A DNA stretch of 64,000 nt from Bradyrhizobium yuanmingense (lineage in GTDB: Bacteria; Pseudomonadota; Alphaproteobacteria; Rhizobiales; Xanthobacteraceae). The notes below the pieces were generated by a model. It was given only the letters and a program-made list of their open reading frames with translations. It made no database searches and was not told the origin of the DNA. Location of the stretch: the NCBI RefSeq assembly GCF_900094575.1, contig NZ_FMAE01000001.1, positions 744,001 to 808,000 of the forward strand. The letters are read 5' to 3'. The position numbers and the translations under genes are program-made. Numbering within the stretch: the first letter of the stretch is position 1; each line of letters begins with the position of its first letter. Positions 45,943 through 53,783 of this stretch are shown here, piece by piece.

Positions 45943-47607
45943 ATGGAAACGACACTCCCGATTCTCTCGATGTCCGTGGCCGCCGCAGCGTCCGCTGCCG
46001 CCGTCCTCCCGAAGATCAAGGCGCGGGTCGAACTCTCCCGCGCCAAGCACCGCTCGCTGGCCGGGCACTCGAAGATGTCGCGCCGGGTGGCGCGGCTGCT
46101 GCCGTTCTACGAGTTCGAGGGTGATCAATACTTCGCCTGCGACGGCGCGCCGGCGAACATCGCAGCGCAACGCAAGGACGCCTTTTTCCGTCTCGCCAGG
46201 CTTTACGCCGAGCGCTACCCCCGGGGTCGCGCGATGACGAAGGAAGCGGCGGAGACGATCTCCGACCTGAACTTCACCGAAAGCTACCGCGTGCCGTTCC
46301 AGTTCTCGCGTCTCGTCCGCGAGCATCTGGGCACGTCGACCTTCATGGAATCCTCGCGCGGCGTCACCGTCACCGACGTCGACGGCAACACCGCTTACGA
46401 CCTCACGGGCTCCTACGGCGTCAACATCTTCGGCAACGACTTCTACAAGGAGTGCATCGAGGGCGCCGAGAAGCGCGCGCATGCGCTCGGCCCCGTGCTC
46501 GGCCCCTACCATCCCATCATCCTCGAGAATGTGCAGCGGCTCTGCCAAATCTCCGGCCTCGACGAAGTCTCGTTCCACATGTCCGGCACCGAAGCCGTGA
46601 TGCAGGCGGTGCGGCTGGCGCGCTACCACACCAAGCGCACGCATCTGGTTCGTTTCGCCGGCGCCTATCACGGCTGGTGGGGCGACGTGCAGCCGGGCGT
46701 CGGCAATCCCATTCCTGCGCACGAGACCTATACCCTCGCCGAGATGTCGGAGAAGACGCTGCATGTCCTGCGCACGCGCAAGGACATCGCCTGCGTGCTG
46801 GTCAACCCGCTGCAGGGGCTGCATCCTAACGCAAACGCGCCCGGGGATTCCTCGCTCGTCGATTCCTCGCGCGGAGGCCATTTCGATCGCGCGGCCTACA
46901 CCGAATGGCTGAAGAAGCTGCGCGAAGTTTGCAGCGAACGCGGCATCGTCCTGATCTTCGACGAGGTGTTCGTCGGCTTCCGCCTCGCCGCCGGCGGCGC
47001 CCAGGAATATTTCGGCGTCAAGGCCGACATGGTGACCTACGGCAAGAGTCTCGCCGGCGGCCTGCCGGTCGGCGTGGTCTGCGGCAAGCGCGAACTGATG
47101 CGCCGCTTCCGCGACGACCGCCCCGCCGACATCTGCTTCGCCCGCGGCACCTTCAACTCGCACCCCTACGTCATGACGGCGATGGACGAGTTCTTGAGCC
47201 GCCTCGCCAGCCCGAACTTCCGCGCCGTCTATGATGGGCTGGAGGAGACCTGGAACGGGCGCGTGACGAAGCTCAACCAGATGATGCAGGATGCCGACCT
47301 GCCGGTGCGCTTCGCCAACTTCTCCTCGATCTGGACGGTGAAATACACCACGCCGTCCCGCTACAATTGGATGCTGCAATATTACCTGCGCACCGAAGGC
47401 CTGGCGTTGAGCTGGGTCGGCACCGGACGGCTGATCTTCAGCCTCAACTACACCGACGCCGACTTCACCGAAGTCGCCGACCGCTTCGTCCGCGCCGCGC
47501 AGAAGATGAAGGCCGACGGCTTCTGGTGGCACGATGGCGTGCTCACCAACAAGCAGATCAAGCGCCAGATCCTGAAAGAGATGCTGGCCAAGCGCTTCGG
47601 GCGCTGA
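45943..47607 (+). CDS. Class III PLP-dependent aminotransferase, glutamate-semialdehyde mutase-like
   Basis: A 554-residue protein. The class III domain (about 130-530) shows SGTEAVMQAVRLARYHT, GAYHGWWGD, the PLP aspartate D340 in LIFDEVFVGF and the Schiff-base lysine K368 in YGKSLAGGLPVG. An N-terminal extension of about 130 residues (LSRAKHRSLAGHSKMSRRVA and on) is not part of ordinary family members. It is divergent from psd with only 35 bases between. The substrate is unknown; because of its neighbours, an amine on a lipid head group or its precursor is possible. Confidence 0.82.
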   Translation: METTLPILSMSVAAAASAAAVLPKIKARVELSRAKHRSLAGHSKMSRRVARLLPFYEFEGDQYFACDGAPANIAAQRKDAFFRLARLYAERYPRGRAMTKEAAETISDLNFTESYRVPFQFSRLVREHLGTSTFMESSRGVTVTDVDGNTAYDLTGSYGVNIFGNDFYKECIEGAEKRAHALGPVLGPYHPIILENVQRLCQISGLDEVSFHMSGTEAVMQAVRLARYHTKRTHLVRFAGAYHGWWGDVQPGVGNPIPAHETYTLAEMSEKTLHVLRTRKDIACVLVNPLQGLHPNANAPGDSSLVDSSRGGHFDRAAYTEWLKKLREVCSERGIVLIFDEVFVGFRLAAGGAQEYFGVKADMVTYGKSLAGGLPVGVVCGKRELMRRFRDDRPADICFARGTFNSHPYVMTAMDEFLSRLASPNFRAVYDGLEETWNGRVTKLNQMMQDADLPVRFANFSSIWTVKYTTPSRYNWMLQYYLRTEGLALSWVGTGRLIFSLNYTDADFTEVADRFVRAAQKMKADGFWWHDGVLTNKQIKRQILKEMLAKRFGR

Positions 47608-47640
47608 GGCTTTCTGACACTTGGCCCCGATCACCGCTCG

Positions 47641-47810
47641 CCCTTCTCCCTCGCCCCGCTTGCGGGGAGAGGGTCGGGGTGAGGGGGACCCTCCGCGCGT
47701 GCGGTGAGCATTGACGCACGACCATCTGGCAGCATCCCCGCGGAGAGTCCCCCTCACCCGAATTTGCGCTCCGCGCAAATTCGACCTCTCCCCGCACGCG
47801 GGGAGAGGTG
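47641..47810. repeat. Composite palindromic repeat, CTTCTCCC family
   Basis: A 170-base element that starts CCCTTCTCCCTCGCCCCGCT and ends CTCTCCCCGCACGCGGGGAG, with GGTGAGGGGGACC-like and GGTCCCCCTCACC-like parts facing each other and a hairpin AATTTGCGCTCCGCGCAAATT near 47760. It occupies most of the 306-base gap after the aminotransferase gene. A hairpin ATGCCCGG...CCGGGCAT follows at 47846-47869. Confidence 0.8.
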
Positions 47811-47913
47811 AAGGAAGCACCGCGTTCGCAGCCCCGAACACGTGGATGCCCGGCACAAGGCCGGGCATGACGTAGCCATCAGACATCGGAGCGTGTCGCG
47901 TGCGCCGCGCGCT

Positions 47914-48573
47914 TCAAGCGTGCTGCTCTTCGAGCACGGGCTCGTCGATGAAGCCCAGCGTGTGCTCGGGATTGAGGTGCAGGCCGGGATCCATCAGCTC
48001 GCCGCGCATCAGGGCGAGCGGAGCACCGCGATAGAGCATCAAATCGTGGAAGGGATCGGTCAGGATCTTGGTCATCCAGACGAGGCCGGTCTCGACGTCG
48101 CGGATGAAGAACAGATGCACGGTGCGGAACAGCAGGCCGCCGCCGCCGACCACGAGCCAGATCTTCGCCACCTGCCGCATGAAGTCGGTCGCGCTCTGCC
48201 AGGGCGTGAAGATGCCGAACAGGGTGGGATCGACGACCAGCACCAGCGGCGACAGCGCCCAGATCGCCATCAGCACCACCTTGCGCTGCAAATTGTAGCC
48301 GACCTTGATCTCTTCCTTGTACTCGTGCGTCGCCTGATTGATGTGGTCGTAGGTGTGCGGCTCGAAGAAGAAGTGACCAGCCTGGCGCGAGGTCATCGAC
48401 ACCAGCCAGCCGACCAGCGCCGAGACGACGGGATCGATGAACAGCCAGACATAGGCAAAGAGGAAGCTCAGCGCGCTGACGAAGTGCAGGCTCTGATTGA
48501 TGCGGCTGTGGTGATAGTAGCGATGGTCGTCCCAGCGCTGGATCCGCAGCTGCTCGAGATAGTTCTTGATCAT
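47914..48573 (-). CDS. Membrane protein, possibly Mpo1-like (DUF962)
   Basis: A 219-residue inner membrane protein with about four hydrophobic segments. The N-terminal part has YYHHSRINQSLHF (about 17-29) and, after the second segment, RQAGHFFFEPHTYDH (about 62-76). This spacing of histidines and the GHFFFE motif recall the Mpo1/DUF962 family of iron-dependent dioxygenases that act on 2-hydroxy fatty acids, but I cannot confirm membership. ATG 48573 has GGGGA 5-7 bases upstream; ATG 48579 is also possible. It is in line with the methyltransferase gene upstream. Confidence 0.65.
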   Translation of the reverse strand: MIKNYLEQLRIQRWDDHRYYHHSRINQSLHFVSALSFLFAYVWLFIDPVVSALVGWLVSMTSRQAGHFFFEPHTYDHINQATHEYKEEIKVGYNLQRKVVLMAIWALSPLVLVVDPTLFGIFTPWQSATDFMRQVAKIWLVVGGGGLLFRTVHLFFIRDVETGLVWMTKILTDPFHDLMLYRGAPLALMRGELMDPGLHLNPEHTLGFIDEPVLEEQHA

Positions 48574-48695
48574 GCTCATCCCCAAAATGCTTTCGGGTTC
48601 AGGATTTACAGAGATTCGATGTAGGCCGTGTGACATCATCATTTTGTCATGTGACGATGTGCAGCGGCGCGATGACGCACGAAAGACGCGTAAGC

Positions 48696-49385
48696 TCACG
48701 CCGCCTTGGCGACGTCGACCTTGCGGAAGCGCACCAGCGAGAAGTGTCCCAGCGGCGGAATCAAGCGGCGCTCGGCAAGCTCGATGCCGTGCGCGCCGGC
48801 GAGCCATTTGGCGTAGCGCGACCAGGCGAACTCGGCGGTGCGGAAGCCGAGCGGACGCACCACCGGCTGCAGCTTCTGCTCGATGAAGCGGCGCATGCCG
48901 GTGTCGGCGCTGACGCGGGTGAGGATGATCAATTCGCCGCCCGGACGCAGCACGCGGGCGAATTCGTCGAGCGCCTTCTCCGGGTTCGGCACGGCGGTGA
49001 CGACGTATTGCGCCATCACGACGTCGAAGGAATTATCGGGGAATTCGAGCTTCTCGGCGTCCATCACCGCGAGGCCCTCGACGTTCTTCAGCTTCTGCTC
49101 CGTCACGCGGCGCCGCGCCTTGTCCAGCATCGCTTCCGAGATGTCGGTGCCGAAGATGCGCAGGTTCGGCGCGTAGAGCGGCAGCGAGATGCCGGTGCCG
49201 ACGCCGACCTCGAGCACGCGGCCGCCGATCTTGTTGGTAGCCGCGATCGCCGCCTGCCGGCCCTTGGCGAACACGCCGCCGAACACGAGATCGTAGACCG
49301 GCGCCCAGCGGTCATAGGCCTGCTCGACCGTGCCGCGCGTGAGGTCGAGCTGCTGGGTGCCGTCAAGGTTCATGATCTTAGCCAT
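48696..49385 (-). CDS. Phospholipid N-methyltransferase-like / UbiE-type SAM methyltransferase
   Basis: A 229-residue SAM methyltransferase. The glycine-rich motif I is VLEVGVGTGISLPLY (about 55-69), followed by GTDISEAMLDKA and VMAQYVVTAVPNPEKALDEF. The start WAPVYDLVFGGVFAKGR is characteristic of the Rhodobacter-type PmtA family that methylates phosphatidylethanolamine. Bradyrhizobium has several such enzymes (PmtA and PmtX types), so a lipid substrate fits, and the nearby psd supports this. A quinone methyltransferase role is the alternative. Confidence 0.8.
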   Translation of the reverse strand: MAKIMNLDGTQQLDLTRGTVEQAYDRWAPVYDLVFGGVFAKGRQAAIAATNKIGGRVLEVGVGTGISLPLYAPNLRIFGTDISEAMLDKARRRVTEQKLKNVEGLAVMDAEKLEFPDNSFDVVMAQYVVTAVPNPEKALDEFARVLRPGGELIILTRVSADTGMRRFIEQKLQPVVRPLGFRTAEFAWSRYAKWLAGAHGIELAERRLIPPLGHFSLVRFRKVDVAKAA

Positions 49386-49418
49386 CGATGAGGTTCTCGC
49401 TGTGGTTCGAATAAACGG

Positions 49419-50471
49419 TCAGCCGCGCACCGGCCGCCGCGCCATGCGAGGCGAGGCGCGCAAGGAGCGGCTGGGCTGCAGTGAGGTGAGGTTGCCGACG
49501 AACTGGCGCGCGCTGTTCTCCCAGGAGCGCTCCAGCGCGAAGTTGCGGCAGGTCTCGCGTGACATCGTGAGCGCGCGCAGGCAGGCGGTGCGCAGATCGT
49601 GGTCGATCGCGCCGATCGGGTGATCGGCAATGACGTCCTTCGGGCCCGTCACCAGAAACGCCGCAACCGGCGTGCCGCAGGCGAGCGCCTCGAGCTGCAC
49701 CACGCCAAAGGTGTCGGTCAGGCTCGGAAACACGAATACGTCGGCCGCGGCGAGATGCGCGGTGAGATCCGCCCCCTTCTTCTCGCCGAGGAAGACTGCG
49801 TCCGGATATTTCTTCTCCAGCGCCGCCTTCTGCGGACCGTCGCCGACCACGACCTTGGTGCCGGGCAGGTCGAGCGAGAGGAACGCTTCGAGATTCTTCT
49901 CCACCGCCACGCGCCCCATCGTCAGGAAGATCGGGCGCGGCAGGTCGAGCTGTGCCGGAGCGTCGGGATGAAACAGCCCGGTGTCGACGCCGCGCGTCCA
50001 GAAGCCGAGCCGCTTGAAGCCGCGCTCCGACAGCTCCTGCCGCAGCGAGGGCGTCGCCACCATGGTCATGGCGGCGGCATCGTGGAAATGGCGCAGCACC
50101 GCATAGCCGACGCCCGCCGGGATGCCGGTCCGCACCGAGACGTATTCCGGAAAGCGGGTCGTGTAGGAGGTGGTGAAGGCGAGCCGGTTGCGGCGGCAAT
50201 AGGCGCGCGCCGCCCAGCCGATCGGGCCTTCGGTCGCGATATGCAGCGCCTCCGGCGCGGCCTTCTCGATCCGCCGCGCGATCTCCTTCGCCGAAGGCAG
50301 CGCAAAGCGCAGGCCCGGATAGGTCGGCAGCGGCCAGGACGGAAAGCCGTCGGGGGTGAGGAAGTCGATCTCGACGTCGAGGGTCTTGGCCGCATTCGCC
50401 AGGGAGGTCAGGGTGCGGACCACACCGTTGACCTGGGGATGCCAGGCGTCCGTCGCGATTAATACCCGCAT
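49419..50471 (-). CDS. GT4-type glycosyltransferase
   Basis: A 350-residue GT-B enzyme. The N-terminal half begins MRVLIATDAWHPQVNGVVRT, and the donor half has TMGRVAVEKNLEAFLSL, VFVFPSLTDTFGVVQLEALA (with the Glu-x7-Glu type pattern), and GTPVAAFLVTGPKDV. The pattern is that of the lipid- or mannose-linked GT4 group that includes MgtA/PimB-like enzymes. It lies 33 bases before the methyltransferase gene on the same strand, so a glycolipid product is likely. The acceptor is not known. Confidence 0.88.
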   Translation of the reverse strand: MRVLIATDAWHPQVNGVVRTLTSLANAAKTLDVEIDFLTPDGFPSWPLPTYPGLRFALPSAKEIARRIEKAAPEALHIATEGPIGWAARAYCRRNRLAFTTSYTTRFPEYVSVRTGIPAGVGYAVLRHFHDAAAMTMVATPSLRQELSERGFKRLGFWTRGVDTGLFHPDAPAQLDLPRPIFLTMGRVAVEKNLEAFLSLDLPGTKVVVGDGPQKAALEKKYPDAVFLGEKKGADLTAHLAAADVFVFPSLTDTFGVVQLEALACGTPVAAFLVTGPKDVIADHPIGAIDHDLRTACLRALTMSRETCRNFALERSWENSARQFVGNLTSLQPSRSLRASPRMARRPVRG

Positions 50472-50744
50472 GGGAAAATCCCGAGAGTTTGATGATTCTC
50501 AGGCATCGACCATCAACGAAGGATATTTCAGGCGTGTGACGTCACAGAAGTGTCGGCGCGCTGTTTTGTTCGTTAACGAGCCGGCGGGGCCACGAAACTG
50601 TCATGAAACAATTCTTGCCGCCGTGAAACCGTTTTCGGTTTTCCGCGCAAATGTCCCGAAACGTTTTGCCGTTAGGAATTCAGGCAACGGAGCACCGCAA
50701 CGGTGCCGCGGTGAGCAAAACACCGAGCAAACAGGGGCGATCAC

Positions 50745-51470
50745 ATGTTCAATCTGGACACGTTCAAGACGTTTTCGCGCGCCGTTGCACTCAGTGCCGT
50801 CGCGGTTTCCGCAATCGCATTTGCTGGCGCAGCCAAGGCCGCGCCGGTGCAGATCTTCCCGTTCTTCCAGCCGCTGCCGCCGATGACCGCGCCGCAGCCG
50901 CTGCAGCCGTATCAGCCGTCGTATCAGCCCTATCAGGCGCCGACCTACCAGACCGAGCCCGAGGATCAGGACGCGGTCGAGCTGCCGGCCCGCTTCCGCC
51001 GCCAGACCGTCTCTTACGCGACGCGCGAAGCGCCGGGCACGATCATCATCGATACGCCCAACACCTATCTCTATTACGTGCTCGGCAACGGCCAGGCATT
51101 GCGCTACGGCATCGGCGTCGGCCGCGACGGCTTCACCTGGTCCGGAATCCAGTCGGTGAGCCGCAAGGCCGAGTGGCCGGCCTGGACTCCGCCGCCGGAG
51201 ATGATCGCCCGCCAGCCCTATCTGCCGCGCCACATGGCCGGCGGCCCCGGCAATCCGCTTGGCGCGCGCGCCATGTATCTCGGGGGCACCATCTACCGTA
51301 TCCACGGCACCAACGCCCCCGAAACCATCGGCAAGCGCGTCTCGTCCGGCTGCATCCGCATGACCAACGAGGACGTCACCGACCTCTATTCCCGCGTCAA
51401 CGTCGGCACCAAGGTGATCGTGCTGCCGATGACCGAGCGCCGCGCAGACCTCGGCGCCGCGAGCCGCTGA
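50745..51470 (+). CDS. L,D-transpeptidase (YkuD domain)
   Basis: A 241-residue exported enzyme that forms 3-3 cross-links or attaches proteins to peptidoglycan. A signal peptide (to about residue 31, ending KAA) is followed by a Pro, Gln and Tyr-rich linker (about 40-75) and the YkuD domain (about 100-230). The catalytic site is RIHGTN...SSGCIRM with the cysteine near residue 204. One of many such enzymes in Rhizobiales. It ends at a clear terminator and has a 273-base leader in which I saw no recognisable promoter. Confidence 0.92.
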   Translation: MFNLDTFKTFSRAVALSAVAVSAIAFAGAAKAAPVQIFPFFQPLPPMTAPQPLQPYQPSYQPYQAPTYQTEPEDQDAVELPARFRRQTVSYATREAPGTIIIDTPNTYLYYVLGNGQALRYGIGVGRDGFTWSGIQSVSRKAEWPAWTPPPEMIARQPYLPRHMAGGPGNPLGARAMYLGGTIYRIHGTNAPETIGKRVSSGCIRMTNEDVTDLYSRVNVGTKVIVLPMTERRADLGAASR

Positions 51471-51492
51471 AGCGACAGGACAACGTAACGCG

Positions 51493-51527
51493 AACGGCCC
51501 CGGAACCCACCGGGGCCGTTTTCGTTT
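51493..51527 (+). terminator. Rho-independent terminator after the L,D-transpeptidase gene
   Basis: An 11-base-pair perfect stem (AACGGCCCCGG and its complement) with a 6-base loop AACCCA, followed by TTCGTTT, starts 23 bases after the stop codon. Confidence 0.85.
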
Positions 51528-51567
51528 GCCCTGACATCCCGTTGCGCCTGTTGCGGCGCAATCCCCG

Positions 51568-52002
51568 ATGGAGGCGCAAATGCGACCACGAAGGCAACCC
51601 TCGCCAAGCCCATGGCTGCACGCCCTCGCCGGCGCCGGAGCACTGACGCTGCTCGTGTCCGCGCCCGCCTCGCTCGCGCAGCAACCCGCGCCTGACGACG
51701 CCGGCAAGCAGGCTTTCAACAATTCCTGCCGCACCTGCCATTCCATGAAGGAAGGCGACAATCGCCTCGGTCCCAATCTCAACAAGATCGTCGGACGCAA
51801 GGCCGGCTCGCTGCCGGACTACAATTACTCCTCGTCCATGAAAGAAGCCGGCTTCGCCTGGGACCAGGACAAGCTCACCCGCTTCATGGTCAAGCCGGAC
51901 GAGGTCGTGTCCGGCCACAAGATGCAGCCCTATGGTGGCATCTCGAAGGACGAAGCGGGTAAGGTGGTTGCGTATCTGCAAGCGGCGGGCGGAACGCAAT
52001 AG
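51568..52002 (+). CDS. Class I c-type cytochrome
   Basis: A 144-residue periplasmic electron carrier. A basic N-terminus and signal peptide (to about residue 38, ending SLAQ) precede the haem-binding CRTCH (residues about 54-58). The axial methionine is in GHKMQPYGG (about 119), and LGPNLNKIVGRKAG is typical of the cytochrome c2/c550 type. Start may also be the ATG at 51580. No oxidase gene is next to it, so the partner is not known. Confidence 0.9.
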   Translation: MEAQMRPRRQPSPSPWLHALAGAGALTLLVSAPASLAQQPAPDDAGKQAFNNSCRTCHSMKEGDNRLGPNLNKIVGRKAGSLPDYNYSSSMKEAGFAWDQDKLTRFMVKPDEVVSGHKMQPYGGISKDEAGKVVAYLQAAGGTQ

Positions 52003-52042
52003 AAGGCGCCACCGTGGGGCAATTGGCTTGCGAGGTGCGGCC

Positions 52043-52179
52043 ATCCTTCGAGACGCCCGCCTCCGGCGGGCTCCTCAGGATGAGGGCTGCGTGCGCGGCC
52101 TCATCCTTGCAGCAAGCCTGGAACGTCAGTTAGCCTCTTCCTGAGGAGACCGCGAAGCGGTCGTCTCGAAGGACGAGGC
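52043..52179. repeat. REPIN-like inverted repeat pair, copy A
   Basis: Two inverted REP-like units 137 bases end to end. The left unit has CCTTCGAGACGCCCGCC with a CCCGCCTCCGGCGGG hairpin and CTCCTCAGGATGAGG. The right unit has CCTGAGGAGACCGCGAAG and ends TCGTCTCGAAGGACGAGG. It lies after the cytochrome gene and ends 7 bases before the start of the GIY-YIG remnant. Copies B, C and D are at 52478, 57535 and 60080. Confidence 0.88.
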
Positions 52180-52186
52180 GTTCACG

Positions 52187-52525
52187 ATGACAGACGGCGC
52201 ATACCTCTACATTCTCCAATGCGCGGACGGCAGTTACTAGATCGGCACGACCCGCACCGAGCTCGAGATCAGAGTCGCGCAGCACAACGCCGGCACGTTC
52301 GAGGGCTACACAAAGTCTCGTCGACCCGTCACTCTGGTCTTCTCTCAATGGTTCGATCGCATCACCGACGCAATCGAATGCGAGCGCAAGCTCAAGAAAT
52401 GGAGCCGCGCGAAGAAGGAAGCGTTTATGCGCGGCGACTTCGCCAGGCTGCATGAGCTGGCAAAGCGAGGATCACATCATCCTTCGAGACGCCCGCCTCC
52501 GGCGGGCCCTCAGGATGAGGCCTGA
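52187..52525 (+). pseudogene. GIY-YIG nuclease gene with an internal stop codon
   Basis: The frame starts AYLYILQCADGSY and is stopped by TAG at 52238-52240 (codon 18), precisely where intact relatives have the tyrosine of the YIG part (Y-I/V-G, here stop-I-G). It then stays open to 52525 (TRTELEIRVAQHNAGTF, GYTKSRRPVTLVFS, AIECERKLKKWSRAKKEAF), all typical of the small UPF0213-type GIY-YIG domain. The last 16 or so codons are read from REPIN copy B. The single nonsense change suggests recent inactivation, or a sequence error. Both flanks are REPIN copies. Confidence 0.85.
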
Positions 52526-52612
52526 GTGCGGGGCAGCTCTCTAGCCGCGGCTCCGATGTCGATTAGCCTCATCCTGAGGAGACCGCGGAGCGGTCGTCTC
52601 GAAGGACGAGGC
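52478..52612. repeat. REPIN-like inverted repeat pair, copy B
   Basis: A 135-base copy in the same orientation as copy A, from CATCCTTCGAGACGCCCGCC to CGTCTCGAAGGACGAGG. It overlaps the 3' end of the GIY-YIG remnant. After both A and B the sequence GCGTTCAC follows, so the shared similarity extends slightly past the inverted units. Confidence 0.88.
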
Positions 52613-52614
52613 GT

Positions 52615-52902
52615 TCACACCGGCGGCGCGCTTACCGGCTGACCGCGCCCCGCCATCAGCCTCAGCCACGCCGCGGCGTGGAACGCGCTCATCAAGAGAT
52701 ACATCGGCACCATCCCGCCGAGCAGAGAGCCCTGCCCGGCGCCGCACAGCATCTCCGCGGGCCCACCCCCGGGCAAAGCCGTCAGCACGGCCATGATGGC
52801 GAAGGTCGGCGTGGCCGCCAGCCCCAGCCATCTGGCGAGGTGGCGCGCGGCCGCGACGCCGTCGGGGCTGGCGCTGGGGACCGCGCTGACCGGACCGGTC
52901 AT
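52615..52902 (-). CDS. Small hypothetical membrane protein
   Basis: A 95-residue protein with two probable membrane segments (about 24-45, LGLAATPTFAIMAVLTALPG, and about 58-78, LLGGMVPMYLLMSAFHAAAW). The ATG overlaps the stop of the DUF899 gene by 4 bases, so translation is coupled. No family recognised. Its 3' end lies only 3 bases from REPIN copy B. Confidence 0.72.
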   Translation of the reverse strand: MTGPVSAVPSASPDGVAAARHLARWLGLAATPTFAIMAVLTALPGGGPAEMLCGAGQGSLLGGMVPMYLLMSAFHAAAWLRLMAGRGQPVSAPPV

Positions 52903-53693
52903 TTCCGCTCTCCCGCGGCCTCCTCGCGGAAGGCTTTCTCGCCGGCGTCCGAGATCTCCACCCATCGCTTGTCGGGCGCGGCGCCTTCGGTGTAGCTGTC
53001 GTGCCAATTCCACCATTTGTAGGTCGGGGTCTGGGGGTAACCTTCCGGCGAATCTTCCCACACCTCCTGGCGGCCGAGCGGGGTGATGTCGAGATAGTTC
53101 CAGGTCCCGCCCATCTGCTCGTCACCGCGGCTCTTGACGAAATAGGTGCGGAAGATGCGCGTCCCGTCGCGGTAGAACACATTCGTCCCGTGCCATTCGT
53201 CGACGCCGAAATCGGCATCGAAGCTGTCGGTGATGGTGACCCAGGGCATGATCCAGCCCATCCGCTGCTTCAGCCTGACGATGTCGGCTTGCGGCGCGCG
53301 CGAGGCGAACACCAGCGTGGTGTCGCGGGCATTCAAGTGCGAGACATGGGCGACCTGGTCGGCCACCATGGAGCAGCCGCGGCAGGCCTGATCGGGCCAG
53401 CCGAACACGCCGGGCTCGAAGAAGGCGCGATAGACGATCAGTTGCCGCCGGCCCTGGAACAGGTCGTGCAGACTGAGCTTGCCGCCGGGCCCCTCGAACG
53501 CATAGGTTTTGTCGACAGCCATCCACGGCATGCGGCGCCGCTCGGCGGCCAGGGCGTCGCGGGCACGGGTATGCGCCTTCTCCTTCACGAGCAGCTGCAG
53601 ACGGGCCGCCTCCCAGTCCTGCGGCGACACCACCGGCGGTGTCTGCATGGCGGTCTTTCCGTTGGTTCCTGCTTTTTCTGCTGATGTCATCAT
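52899..53693 (-). CDS. DUF899 family thioredoxin-fold protein
   Basis: A 264-residue soluble protein of the DUF899 family, related to the thioredoxin superfamily. Typical parts are ARDALAAERRRMPWMAVDK, LIVYRAFFEPGVFGWPDQAC with CRGCS (about 103-107) at the redox-like site, and DEWHGTNVFYRDG. Physiological role unknown. It is divergent from a regulator gene (90 bases between starts) and coupled to a small membrane protein gene. Confidence 0.88.
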   Translation of the reverse strand: MMTSAEKAGTNGKTAMQTPPVVSPQDWEAARLQLLVKEKAHTRARDALAAERRRMPWMAVDKTYAFEGPGGKLSLHDLFQGRRQLIVYRAFFEPGVFGWPDQACRGCSMVADQVAHVSHLNARDTTLVFASRAPQADIVRLKQRMGWIMPWVTITDSFDADFGVDEWHGTNVFYRDGTRIFRTYFVKSRGDEQMGGTWNYLDITPLGRQEVWEDSPEGYPQTPTYKWWNWHDSYTEGAAPDKRWVEISDAGEKAFREEAAGERK

Positions 53694-53783
53694 GACTCTC
53701 CAAAGCTTTTGCTTGACGTCCTGCCAACGATTTCTGGCACCAACCGGCCGCGGTGCGGGAGTAACAAGTGTGGCGGGATTGAC

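Noticed and set aside
40556..47812. Palindromic blocks considered as insertion sequences or CRISPR
   Set aside because: No transposase frame, no regular spacers and no target duplication seen; they fit dispersed intergenic repeats.
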